Shown here: piece after piece, positions 47,094 to 59,255 of the stretch
How the letters are laid out: every line of letters starts with the position of its first letter
Numbering within the stretch: the stretch's first letter is position 1
From: Himantopus leucocephalus
Taxonomy: Eukaryota > Chordata > Aves > Charadriiformes > Recurvirostridae
NCBI GenBank assembly: GCA_003993805.1
Contig: RSEF01000004.1
Location: 70,250,066-70,314,065, forward strand
Length of the DNA: 64,000 nt
Direction of reading: 5' to 3'
Notes under the pieces: model-generated
Seen by the model: only the letters and a program-made list of their open reading frames with translations
Told to the model about the DNA's origin: nothing
The model's database searches: none
Made by a program: the position numbers and the translations under genes

Positions 47094-49829
47094 TAATTCC
47101 TGAAACTAGTTTGAAGTGTCTTGATATTTCAATAAGACCTAGACCTCAGAATTCAAGCAATCCTCCTCTTTAATTGGTGTTTCTCCTGGAATAATCCAAA
47201 GCTACAAGTAATGCCAGGGAGTATGACTATAGGATCAGAAATTAATAGATGGTTCATTAATATGTCCTTGAAGTCCTGATGAATTTCTCTTGAATTTCTC
47301 TCAGATTCATTGTCAGAGTAGAGATTTATTTCATCGTTGTGGGCGAGTTACTTGCCGCTGCTTTATAGCTAATGTGTTCCTGAAACTTTCCAGCTTTCCA
47401 ACTATTTCATAGTTTCATATTCAGCTCTTCACAAGGTATTTGAGGAGCTTTAAAATGTTTTGATAACTTTGTAACTGTTAAGCTGGTGCTCCATTTTCTT
47501 TCTTTTTTTTTTTTTAGTATTTTTGAAACATGCACCATGTAATTTGAATAAAACTTGAATTTTCTAGAAAATGTTGCTATTTCTAAGATTGTAATAAACT
47601 AGTTACTGACTCAGTTGAGTCAAAATACTTACATCCTGCGTCTGTTAACTTTATATTGTAAAAAATAAACATGGGGATTTGTATTTGTTGTGCTTATAAG
47701 CACTTCTGCTTGTCTTGTATAACTAATTGATCACCTCTCAAAAAATTAGTAATCATAGCTGAATCCCACGTTCCCCATTTAGTCAGCCAAGACTGATTCA
47801 TGACTATAACTTGTTAAAGTGGTTGTGCTGTTTTGAAAAGCTCAGAAATTTATGTATTATTTTGTGTACCGTCTTTTGAAATAACTAAACAAGTTATGAA
47901 ACATGGGGAAATGAAATGCATGCAGATTTCTTCTCTTGAATTTCATGTAAATTGTTGGGGTTTTTTTCCTGTATTATTTGCTTTTTTTTCTTACTATTGC
48001 AGCAGCACTTACATAATAAAATGTCATGCAAGAAATTTTTTTTTCCATTTCATGGTTGAATTTTGAAGGGTTGATATCTCCAGATATAATGTGCATTGAA
48101 GCAAAACTTGTCACTGAAGAACCTTCTGCAAGCATACGCTCTTTTTTGGCTTTTTTTTTTGTGATTTGAAGGACAGTGAGTATTCTTAATTAAGAAAAAT
48201 TCAGACTTTTTCTTCTCCTGCAAAGCAAACGTCTGAAATATATTATATGAAGTCTAACAGATACTTTCTTTGTTACCTGTCTGCATTCAATCCAAGAAAG
48301 AGGGGGGAATAAAAATTAACAAAAAAAGAAGTTTGATACAGAATATAACGTCTGCTGGTGCAGGAGAGAAGCCCAGGATCAGCCTATGCGTCAATTTAAT
48401 GCTATAAAAGTTTAAAAAGATTGATGCACTGGCCATTTCATCTCAGGCAGTTGTGAAAAGTTATGTTGAAGCTGGGAGATATATTGCTATTCCACTACAA
48501 GTATCTTCACAGTGATGTGTTATCAGAAAAATAGACCTTTATTAGGGTAGGATTCTATCTACATCTTGAGGTTTACGTTTTATTGTTTGGAATATGATAA
48601 GCCTGCAAGAAGATTTCTCTGGAGGTCTTACTGATAATGATAAGTGAAAAAAAGTGCTTTTTGTAAAGGAAACAGTCCTGAATGTTACTTCTGGAATCTA
48701 AGGTGTTCCAAAATTATGTTAATTCTGGGAAGACTTTACAAACCTCTTGAAATGATATGTTCTTTCAAGGTGTTTCATTTATCACTATATTTTATGATGT
48801 TATTTTAGTAAATGTTGACTTTATAAATTCATAGTACATATTGTACTGGTTTAAAATATTAATTTTATTGGTAATTTAAACTGTTATACTTTTATAACAT
48901 TTACTTTGATCATTTTAACTTTGCTGAATAGTTCAGAGAAATATTGCTACATGTAGAATGGGATGCAATTGTTTACGCTCTGTACGTGGCAGGCTTCATG
49001 AGATTTCTTAAAAGGAAAGAAACCTGTTACAAAACAATGTGGAGGAGCAAAGAGCCATGTACTGTCTGGACACAGGAAAGGATGAACAGCAGTTCTAGAG
49101 GAAGAGTTTGGACAGGAGGTAGGCAGGCTTTGGTGGTGGTTGTCTGGAAATGTTTGTAATACTAGATGGGGGGCAAAGTCTCCTGGCTAGCAGGATAGTG
49201 CAGAACAGAGCACTTCACATCCAATGGACACTGTCGTATTTTCTGCAGCTGTGGGAGCTCCTGAAGTGATGTGAAGCATCATCAAAAGCCAAAGGGAAGT
49301 GGTTTAATACTTAGGTAAATTGAACTAAATTACATTCAAGTTAATTTAAATGGCTATTTTTAGGGTTTCTTAATGAAAGCCGTAGGAAATAATACACGTG
49401 GAACAGCAAGAGGTTGAGGATAACATGTTTTAGAAATGAACTCATGTATAAGTTCTGTTTCTTCAACCAATCGGTAGGTAGTGGCAAAATTAAAGTGTGA
49501 AATGGCAAGGAACAGACAGAAGAGTGAGGGTCCCAAACAGGCTGGTGACAGAGAGAAAAGAAAAAGATAAAACTGTTTCAGCTGCAAGTGTTGACAAAAT
49601 CGATCAGGGAAGAGGAGCACTGTTTTTTTTGAGGATAATGACCTAACTGACACAAATCTGGTGGAAGGAAGATAGTTGGGGAGAACAGTAATGCAAAACT
49701 ATAGAGTACATAGAAAAGTTTAGTGCAGAGGGATTGGTGGTGATGATGAATATTTTAAAATGGGAAATTATAAAAGCTAGTAATAAATCCTTTTGTTTTT
49801 CTGATGGCATCAGAAATGAAAAATCTTTC

Positions 49830-50635
49830 AGGCATTGTAGGAGCGACGCGTGATCAAGAAGGCAAAGCCTCTGAAATATAAGGACATGAAGAAAGATTAA
49901 ATGATATTTTTGCATCCATTGTCTCTGTTGATCGACCTCTACTCACAGCACGTTAGAAAATCTGTTTCAAATCAAGCTATTGATAGAAGATAAAATTTGC
50001 AAAGTCAACTATAGCAAACTGGTTACTCTTCCCTTAAGAATACTTAAGCAACACAGCAATGGGATAGAGGAGCTACTAACTGTCACATATAGCCTCTTGC
50101 TTGAAGATGCCTTTGTATCAGGGGATGAGAAAGTGGCAAATATGATGCAGATTTTTAAAAAGGGCTGTAGAGTGCTAACACCCACCAAGAACTGAGATAG
50201 GAAATGAGAAAGTTTAAAGAATACACTTACAGAAATCTATAACTATTAGAGTAACAGATTTTAAATTGTTTTCTTTACAACTTTAAATACATTAGCAGAA
50301 ATTATAATAAAGAATGGAATTAGTGGCATAATTTAGAAAAAAAACAAGAAAAAAAGCACATAACTTTTGTAAAAGGAGCTGATGGATACAATTTTTTTTT
50401 AGAATTTTTGAAGAATTTGCTGGATATGTGGATAGGGGAGAATTTCTTGGTAGTTTTTAGTCAACCTGGACCATGCCAAAGGTCATGCAGCAATAACTCT
50501 TGCCAGATGGAGAAACTGAAGTAAATTATTACCCATAGCATGAGAAAGAAGGTCCTGATACAGATTAAGACCTATTTAGCAAACAGGAAAGAGGCACATA
50601 ATAAATTAATGATACATTTTAGAATTGAAATAATT
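49830..50635 (+). mobile_element. Ancient CR1-type LINE fossil: ORF2 reverse-transcriptase region
   Basis: Decayed coding sequence in the order of a CR1-clade ORF2. Before the RT core it has NGIEELLTV at about 50059-50086, VANMMQIFKKGCR ending at 50171 (family: VANVTPIFKKGSR), HNFCKRS at 50359-50379 (family: QHGFCKGRS), LDHAK at 50466-50480 (RT motif A, family LDFxKAF) and IKTYLANRK at about 50564-50590 (family: WIxxYLxNRK). Stops and frameshifts separate these blocks. An open frame of 71 codons at 49980-50195 is a surviving piece of the true LINE frame. The catalytic YxDD motif is not reached. Divergence is far greater than in the CR1 tails, so this is an old insertion. Confidence 0.75.
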
Positions 50636-51864
50636 CTGCTGATTTGTTCTCTGATTTTCTACACATGTACTGATATTGAAATACAGAAAATGGATGCAAT
50701 TTGAGTGTGTAAAATAAGCATGTTTACAACACTTCTCTGTATATTTAGAGTCTGTATATTTAGATAATGTTGTGTTCTTTAAATAGTATGGGACTGTTAC
50801 ATAAGTAAGTGATGTGCCAGAATACAGTAAAAGTAATGTCAGTGTCAGCCTGAGGTTATATTAAATGACATGAGCAATTTGTGGGCAAGGAGGCTTCACT
50901 TCTGTATACCAAACTAAAACAATTTTCCCATAAAATATTTCAGTATTAATGTGATATATGTAGGTGTACATATATATCTCTCTTATACCTTTTTCCTCTT
51001 CAAATTTGTTTCCCCGTCATCAATTTTGTACAATATCTTTTACAATTATCTCTAGAAACCTGTGTAAAACTAAACAGTAACAAGATGACTCTAACATAAA
51101 TTAATGAACATTAATGATTCTTATGTTGATTATTAATGAGAGTTCCTTTTTCACTTGTTTCGTCTGGCAATAACTTTTCCACTATTTTACATGGGTTTAT
51201 TCTATATGCACATGGTTTTATCTCCTTCATTCATTTCTGTCCTTGGAATATTACCACTCATCTCACTTATCACAGTAGTTTTGTTCCTGTAAATGGTTTT
51301 TTAGATATTTCAGAAAACTGGATAACACTTATGATATTTGACTTCATTTTTTTCTAATGATAATTATTTCTTTGGGCATGTTAAGTCATGTTGCAGTTAT
51401 TTCCTTCTGAAGACATCCAAAACTGTGATTTTTGCAATTTTATATTAGTTAAACTATCCGTTACCAAATATTAGACAATTTGCCCTTTTTTTTTTTTTCT
51501 AAAAAGGTAAAACTGAATAGTATTAATAACAAGAAGAAAATTACTTTAAGGAAGCAGTAGATATAATCTTCAGACTACCTAAATGTTTGAGAGTCGACAT
51601 TTGTTTTACTCTTGTGATTAATATGTTTTTTTGGACTTACTGTTCCATCTGTGGAGTCAACCTAAAGAACTTAATGTGGAAGTGTCTTATGATCTACTTT
51701 ACAACAGCTGTTGTTTTATATTTACATAGCAAATACTTGGCAAACAGCAGGCTGTAGAGAAACGATAATGAAGGTTTTCTACAGTGGCAAAATGACACTA
51801 TATTCTCAATATCCTTCCTATCCTACCAGTATTTTATTGGCTAATTTTGGCTGCTGTTGTACAT
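50636..51864. other. Unassigned spacer between two LINE fossils
   Basis: About 1.2 kb of AT-rich sequence with a 14-T run near 51490. Nothing is recognised. It could include undetectably decayed parts of either flanking element. Confidence 0.45.
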
Positions 51865-52690
51865 TGAGCTGATAATTTCAGAGAAACATTGATAATGACG
51901 CCTAGATCCCTTTCCTTCATTTTAGCTCTTAGATCTGAGTTCTTTGTTATGTAGGCATGGCTTAGATTAATTTACCCAGCACATTACCTTACAATTATCA
52001 GCTCTGAAGATCATCTGCCAAGGTGTTGCCCACTTGTTTGATTTGGCAAAGTCTTCAGGAGTTGCACCACTACCCAGAAGATCTTAATATAATCTGCAGA
52101 TACAGACTGCACAGCGTACTGCTTTCTGCAAAACACTATAGAAGTAATTGAATGAAACCGGTACCAGTCTTAACCAAAAGCTTCTCCTCCATCCAACAGC
52201 TGCTTAGCTTTTCTCACTCACTCTGCTGTGGAAGCTTGTTAGTGGCTTTCTGAAAGTCCAAATAGTTTTTGCACGGTGATTCCTCTTGGCCATGTGCTCA
52301 CAGATACCTTCCTAGCCATTCAGCAGGTCTCTGAGCTAGGCATTCCCTTTGCAGAAGTTGTGCTGGCTCTTTCCAACAGACCATGTTTGTCAACGTACCC
52401 AGTGACATTATTCTGTATTACAGCATCTGAAGAGGTTGCCAGGAATGCAAGTCAGGCTTGGTGGTCTGTAGTTCCTCGAATTGCTGCTTTGGGAAGTAAT
52501 GAGCCTCCTTTGCAGGTGGAGGTTGCTCTGACAACCTGCCGCTGCCCTGCTGCCTCAGCTTTTTGCAGTGACATTGCAAAGCTTTGCTAGCAGTTCTGCA
52601 GCTTCCAGTTGGTACTCTGGGGTGAATGCTACTCAGCCCAGGTGACTGACTAACATCTAACTTACCTATTGACCTAACAATCTACATAGA
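51865..52690 (-). mobile_element. Ancient CR1-type LINE fossil: ORF2 reverse-transcriptase region (antisense)
   Basis: On the minus strand the order is as follows. Upstream RT sequence lies between 52690 and 52400. SQHNFCKGN is encoded at about 52345-52370. NYLDFQKA, RT motif A with its catalytic Asp position, is encoded at about 52243-52266. The later palm region and beyond ('aagatcttctgggtagtgg', 'ggcaacaccttggcagatg') continues to about 51870. Stops occur, for example directly after the FCKGNA block. The 104-codon open frame on the plus strand at 52276-52590 is the antisense shadow of this fossil and not a gene. The plus-strand text closely follows the antisense of CR1 copies I know from reptiles and birds. 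Confidence 0.8.
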
Positions 52691-55600
52691 CACTGTTAGA
52701 CTGTTAAATACCCTTTTTTGTGGGGAGGGTGAGGTGATAGAAAACTGTTTCACTGTTTTCCTTATTTGCTTGCTAAGTGTCTGTGGACAGTTACTGATTT
52801 TGTCAAAATGCCAATTGCACCCTTAGATGTTTTCACAAAGAGTAATTAAGAAAAATTAGATAAAATTGAAGACATAACCTTATCCTAAGGCTACTGGTGA
52901 GTATTACCAAAATAAAGAGATATCGGTGTGTGTACATATGTATAATAGGTGGAATAGTTAAAGGAAAAATGCTAGCAACAGTTAGATGCAAGAACCAATC
53001 TTAAATATATAAAACATAAGATCCAGAAAATGGAATAAACTGAACTGGGAAGATTTTTATAAGAGAGTGTCCTTTGAATCTCTGATAGTGTCTTTTTTTT
53101 TTTTTCACCAAAGTTTGCCTCAATGTTAGGACTATATGTAGTGCTTTGTTATTTTCCAAGCCATAGATTAAGCAGCATTAATCCGAAAACAATTCCATAT
53201 GAGGCATGTTAAGATAAAATATGCATGATTTTGCATAAATACAAATACTAACCAGCTTTGAATGTGCTGGAGTTGGATTTTCTAGCCACTGTTTTATGAT
53301 AAGCCAAGAATTCTCCTTTGGTTAATGTTGCTTCTACCTTGTTAGTCTTTTCAGCATTTGTTAGATATTACAATTATCTAATCTTTATAATTTGTGAAAA
53401 GCATCAGATGGCATCTAGTCATGGCGATCATCAAAACCAGTCTTAATTTCTCAAATCATGTAATGCTTATTGGGATAAAGTTTCTTCACATATATATGTT
53501 TATAAACAGTTAAAAACTATTTTTCTCTTACATCCCAGTTGATAATCTCCAGGATTTTTTAATATCATGTTCATAGATGTAGTTGTGAAGATAGTTAGCA
53601 TAGCTAGGATTCTTAATTAAGCAGTTCTTTGCTGCCAGGTATTTTACCATAAGTAAGAAAATGCTGTGCACAAGTTTTCTTTTTGTGATGTGTGCGACTG
53701 TGTGTGCGTATAAACGTCATAATAGATTGTGTCTGGATTTCAGACTCTCATATTCATCATTCAGCATCAAGTTTTTCACTTCACAGTGGATGTAATGTCT
53801 TTGCATTGTTGAGCTTTCATGATGAATCTAGATTTGAAAACAATCCTACCATAATTCCTGGGTGGTTCATGCGAGTTGACTGGAGTGTGCTGGCCAGCGA
53901 GTTTCAGTTCAGTTTTGATCTCTCTCGACTTCTAGACAAAGTAGAACTGTAGGTTCTACTTTGCACATACCTTAACAGGTGATACTCTGAAGTATAGATA
54001 CAGCTTTTGTTTTGTGTTTCTTTCCAATGATGTTAATGATCTTGAACTTCATTTCTGGGTATGCATGTGCTTAGCTGCCTTCCAAAGAGCGTGTCACACA
54101 TGGCTATTCAGAGCTTCGGTTAAGTCACAAATCACATTATGGGACACTGCCAGACTTTTTTCCATCTATTTCATGTGGCCACATTTATGAGGGATAGTTT
54201 AGAAAAATAATTTTAATAAAAAAAAGTTCTGTCATTGGTGAATAAGCTCAAATATACAGTTCTAAGAGTTCTTTTTGAAGGGTTAAACTCATCCTTGTCA
54301 GATGGGCAACTTAGGTTAGATTGCTGAAATAGGTTATTTTGAGTGGCACTCCAGTACTGATTAGCTTTGAATTGAACTACTGCTCAGGGAATTTATCTGT
54401 CATATTGCACATTTTAAAGTTGGAGATAGAGCTGTGTTATGTACTTTCCTCTTGGCTCAATGTGCCAGTCTACATGTAGCTTCCTGCTTGCCTTTATTTC
54501 CTAGGTAAAGGGTTTGTATGTAAACACATTTCACTCATTTTTTTTCTGTTGTCTTTCTAATTCATCTGGTGAGTTTCTGTGAGTATATGTTATTTTGGAA
54601 AGTATGAGGAAATGACTGATTTGTTAATAGAAAGTGCCAAGCACCTTCAGTGATTTTAGGTAAAAGTTGAACTGCAGATGTTAAATTTCAAACTTTGTTT
54701 TCTTGAAGTAATTGTTTAATGAAAAGAAAAAATGCAGAGACCATAATTTTACCTTGTAGTGATTTATTTGTTGTAATTCTCTATTTCTTTTAAGTTTCAA
54801 AGCTTTTTACAATTAGTGATAAGTAATTAAATAATGGTAATTCTGGGAGGAATAATGGCAAAATTAATAGTTGTTTAATAAAGAGGATTCTAATCTTTAA
54901 TAGCTTTCAGAAGCTTTTTGGATAAATGCTGTTCTTTCAGATAGTTTAAAAAATCTCATGTAAGCCTAATCTTCAAGGGGATACCCCACAACCGTGAGCT
55001 GTGGTTCTGCCCGTGGCAAGCTTTTGATGTTGCAAGGAGGAGAAATATGTCCCTGTCTAAAACTTTAGTATGTTGATATATGCACTGTCTAGATGCTCTC
55101 ATTGACAAATACAGTTTTGTAGGACTGTAGGAGATCTGTTAAGTGGAAAACCATTGCCATGTGCTTGTTATTTTTTACATTGAGATCATATTAGGGAGAA
55201 AATAAGTACAAGTCATAATGTGGTCAAATACTTGTAAATACTATTTCATACTTCTAATTAAAACTACAAGTTTTGCAAAAGATGAGATGAAAGAAGTAAT
55301 AAATTATTTCATTTTCCTTTATGTAACGCCTGGTGTATAGCTTCATAAAATCTTGTACATCTGTCTGAAATATTAGCAGAATGAAAATAGAGCATAAATT
55401 AAAAATTTGTCATAACTAATGACAAGGGCTAATTTGGCTGTCAAATACAATGCAACACAATAATTCAAGCAAGCAAATACTAATATGGTGAGAAAGAAAT
55501 TCATTACCTTTCAAGTCACTCATTGAAGTTAACTTGAGAAGATTTAGGCAGGAAGAAGAATCATTTGGAATGCATCGTGTACCATGTACCAGGAAAATGG

Positions 55601-55740
55601 ATTCAGTCTTTTGTAAAATACTACTTGAAATTCTAAAGTGTCTTAATCGGACCATCATATGACACACAACATCATTCTGGATGAGTTTTCACTTGAAAAT
55701 AAGAAGCTATTTTCTAATCAACTTTATTAGGTTTCCTAGT

Positions 55741-55772
<32 letters not shown>

Positions 55773-58620
55773 CAACCAACCCCCCCAACTGTATATGAAG
55801 AAGAAAAATAGCTGAAATAATATTCTATAATAATAGCGGGTTTTGTGTTCTGGAAATGGTGNGCATTCTTTTGTGACTTCAGGCATTAGGTCCTTGTTTG
55901 CACATTTATCTAAGAAAACTATTTCACAATGCAGTTTAATTTAAAAACAAACGGAGCTCCCACTTTGAAATCTTTCTGCAAAGAATAAAAAGGGACAGAA
56001 ATTAACATCAACTTAGAAAAGAGCTAGGAACTTAAGTCACAAAGAAAATAATGACATTAAGATGTGGTTAGAAATAAACATAATAATAAATTAGGTCCAG
56101 AAAAAAAACATTCTACTGATTGAAAAGAGAGGAATATTTTCAAAAAAAGATGGATTTTAACATCCTTACAAAATAAACAGAAAACAAAACAAGCCAAAGC
56201 CATTCATCTTAGAGCCTCAAAGAACATGTCATCATGCAGTGATTCTGGATGTCCCTGTAAGGAACTCCAGATGGAAATTTTGAAGTCCTGTTCATTTTCC
56301 ATTTTGTCAAACGGTATGCTAGAGACAGGTTATTTTCTTTCTTTTTTTTAAGAAGCAGTGCTGTGAGTTTCTGGTAAAATGGGGCATTATTAATTTCTTC
56401 CAGTGACATCTCTGTGGGTAACCTATTATACAAGTGCAACTCTACCTTCAAATACAAATATTTGAAAGCCATGCATTGAAGAAAATGAGTGCAATAGCAC
56501 TGCACAGTGTCTCATCAGTCTTTTGTAGAAAAATTCTACATAGTTAATTTAGCATATGCATTTTTGATGCAGTATTTCTGGACGTTCCAGAAGGAAGAAA
56601 ACTTTTAAAATATGGGACACACTCTTCCATTGAACTTTATAGGGAAGATTGTGCTGCTGTTGAAGGGTTTACCCCAAGAATGAAAAGCTGTCTGCGGATT
56701 CCTCCTTTGAGGGAGGGTCAAATTCCTTTTTTTTTCTTCACTTATTTCAGTGTAAAGCACGCTTGTTCTCTTGTCAGGAAGGTGATATCAAAATCTCTGT
56801 GGACTAGAATACCACATGAACAAAGATCAGTTTAATGAATTGCTTTTTAAAAACTTTATCCAGTGCTATTCAAGTTCCTATTCATTTTTTTTCTCTGATG
56901 GTTTGGTGTTGTATCTTTTAATATGGAAGAGCAGATAACTTAAAATGAAGATTAACATAATGTTATTGTGCTATTTTTTTAAATGCAAGGTAATTCTGAC
57001 ATATTTTAGAAAAAGACCAATTTATAATGGACCGTATTTTATTATATATGCTGCAGCTGGTAATTTCAAAATTAACTATTAATAAAATTCTACCATTTCC
57101 TCAATTCAGTTTGACTTAGTAGAGATTTTGTCAGGTCTTATTTCCTCATAGGAAGGTAAATGTATTCTCTGGCATGTACATTCCTCTATGCCAAAAGAAA
57201 TAAATAGTTTTATTTAACTACTTGTACTTATTTCTGAAACATTTTTTGTGGTTTGTTTTGTTTTGTTTTTAATAAATATTATTTATTAAAACAAGTAAGT
57301 GTCCTTTGGAGAGGTCTGATCACTGAATTTGGAAGTTTTCATGCAAAATAAGATTTTTTGAAAAACCAGAGATGCTGATGTCTCTGAAACAGGGCTACAG
57401 ATGGAGATTCGATTCGCACTTTCAGACCATTTTCAACTATATTCGTGGTTGGCAGACCTTGTTAGGGGTAGAAGTATCCTAAATCAAACACGACAACTAT
57501 TTAATTGATTTTGGGCACATTTTTCTCTCCCATTCTTCTCCTTGTCTCCTTGTTTTCACTGCATCCTTGTTTTTCTGGAAATAAGTAGGAGATTTTTGTC
57601 CAGATGACAACAGTGGTCAGAACAATTATGTGACTAAGAAGGGATGGAGTGGGCAAGCTGTGTTTTGGAGCTTAAGAATCCTGTTGTCCTCCAGCCAGTA
57701 ATATGTATGGAGACTGGTCTTGTGCTTGCCCAACATAATAATTTCTAAATATCCCTGGATCAGAAAGACATTTTTGCTCTTACCTGGCAGTCTTTGCATC
57801 AGACTTGGACAGTGTGGACACTTGCAGTTTTTGCAAATGCAAGCTATACTTTCAGATGGCATATTTAAAAACTTTTTGAATTTTATTTTAAGATCATATG
57901 TATTAAAAGAAAAAAATGAAATACTTTTTGCACCACTGATAAGATTTTAAGGTGTTATAACACTTAATTATTGTACAAAAAATAATGATAATGTGTCTAC
58001 TTTGAAAGAAATAAAGAAATCATTAGTTATAAACTCAAAAGAAATGCCTACAAGGAGCAGTTTTTAAGTAGGGTAGAATGGTGACTTACCCAGGGTAATA
58101 CCATTATAGTCATGCTTTTGAGAGATACTTGTCTCGGTTTGGAATTCATGTGAATAAGATAGAAATCCATAGGTAGTAAGCTAATTAACCTCAGAAATTT
58201 TGATTTGGATGTGCTTTTTGTTTAAAACAACTAATCAAATATGAAAACTGAGTTTTATACTGATTAAAACCACGGTAGGTCTTAACATCTCCCTTGTGAA
58301 TCCATCTATTCATGATATTATCCCCTTGAATCATGAACACACTACGAATATCTACAAAAGCTTTACTTGGTAGTGAAGCATTGCTATTAGAGGCTTCTGA
58401 AATTATACCATAATTGTGTTTCCTACATGTTTTAAACAGACATGAATATATAATTATATTTTACCAAAATGTACTGTCAAACACAGAAACTTAAGTGGCA
58501 CACAAACAGGTCAGAAAACAATCACCGGTGTGTCGTAAGTACACTATTGACTGTAGAGAATGGTACCAGAACACTATTGAATATTGATTTTAAGTTCAGG
58601 CATCTCTTCAACAGTCATTA
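52691..58620. other. Unassigned AT-rich sequence
   Basis: No gene or interspersed repeat is recognised. It contains an A26 run at 55747-55772, a single undetermined base at 55862 and a GTTTT tract near 57250. Confidence 0.5.
55747..55772 (+). repeat. A26 homopolymer
   Basis: Twenty-six consecutive A residues followed by a short C/A stretch and a seven-C run. No retrocopy or SINE is recognisable upstream, so it is treated as a simple homopolymer and not as a retroposon tail. Confidence 0.85.
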
Positions 58621-59255
58621 AAGACATGCTTTGTCACTCTTGCAGTAGAAAACAGATTCTTTTCTTACCCGTGTTTCCTAATTGTCATAAATAAGCTCAT
58701 TGATATGCTGCCTTTTTTTTTTTTTCACCTCTCCTTTCTTTTTCTTTTTGTTTGGTATTGTTACTTTTATAGCATAAATAACTAATTTTATGTCACAGTA
58801 ATTGAAATACAGCTAAAGTGTATTTTCTTTTTTTTTACGCTGTGGAGTGTAGAAAATAGAGAGAGGAGAGTTTCTGTGTGTGATGCTGTAGGATAAGCAA
58901 GTCATGGTTTCTTTTCTACACAGAAGTGTGTATTTATNAAGACATGCTTTGTCACTCTTGCAGTAGAAAACAGGTTCTTTTCTTACCCGTGTTTCCTAAT
59001 TGTCATAAATAAGCTCATTGATATGCTGCCTTTTTTTTTTTTTCACCTCTCCTTTCTTTTTCTTTTTGTTTGGTATTGTTACTTTTATAGCATAAATAAC
59101 TAATTTTATGTCACAGTAATTGAAATACAGCTAAAGTGTATTTTCTTTTTTTTTACGCTGTGGAGTGTAGAAAATAGAGAGAGGAGAGTTTCTGTGTGTG
59201 ATGCTGTAGGATAAGCAAGTCATGGTTTCTTTTCTACACAGAAGTGTGTATTTAT
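58621..59255. repeat. Direct duplication of 317 bp split by a single N
   Basis: Positions 58621-58937 and 58939-59255 are the same 317-base sequence with one difference that I can see (A at 58656, G at 58974). Even the T13 and T9 runs are the same length. One N at 58938 lies exactly at the junction. This is the pattern of two contig ends that overlap but were joined with a placeholder base, so one copy is probably not real. Confidence 0.9.

Larger units (their letters stand above)
41196..49829. other. Unassigned AT-rich sequence
   Basis: No gene is recognised. It contains an AT-only tract at 46275-46343 and a T/G-rich tract at 47016-47093. A somewhat less AT-rich stretch at about 48940-49300 has no recognisable content, although it lies just upstream of the LINE fossil at 49830 and could belong to the same old element. 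Confidence 0.5.

Noticed and set aside
52276..52590. Open frame of 104 codons on the plus strand, relatively rich in Ala, Ser and Cys
   Set aside because: It is the antisense of the minus-strand CR1-type reverse-transcriptase fossil; the minus strand gives family motifs and this frame does not.
55747..55772. A26 run as the tail of a processed pseudogene
   Set aside because: No gene-like sequence or polyadenylation context lies upstream, and no target duplication is visible.
55862..55862. Single N as a third contig overlap
   Set aside because: The sequences on either side do not repeat each other; it looks like one ambiguous base.
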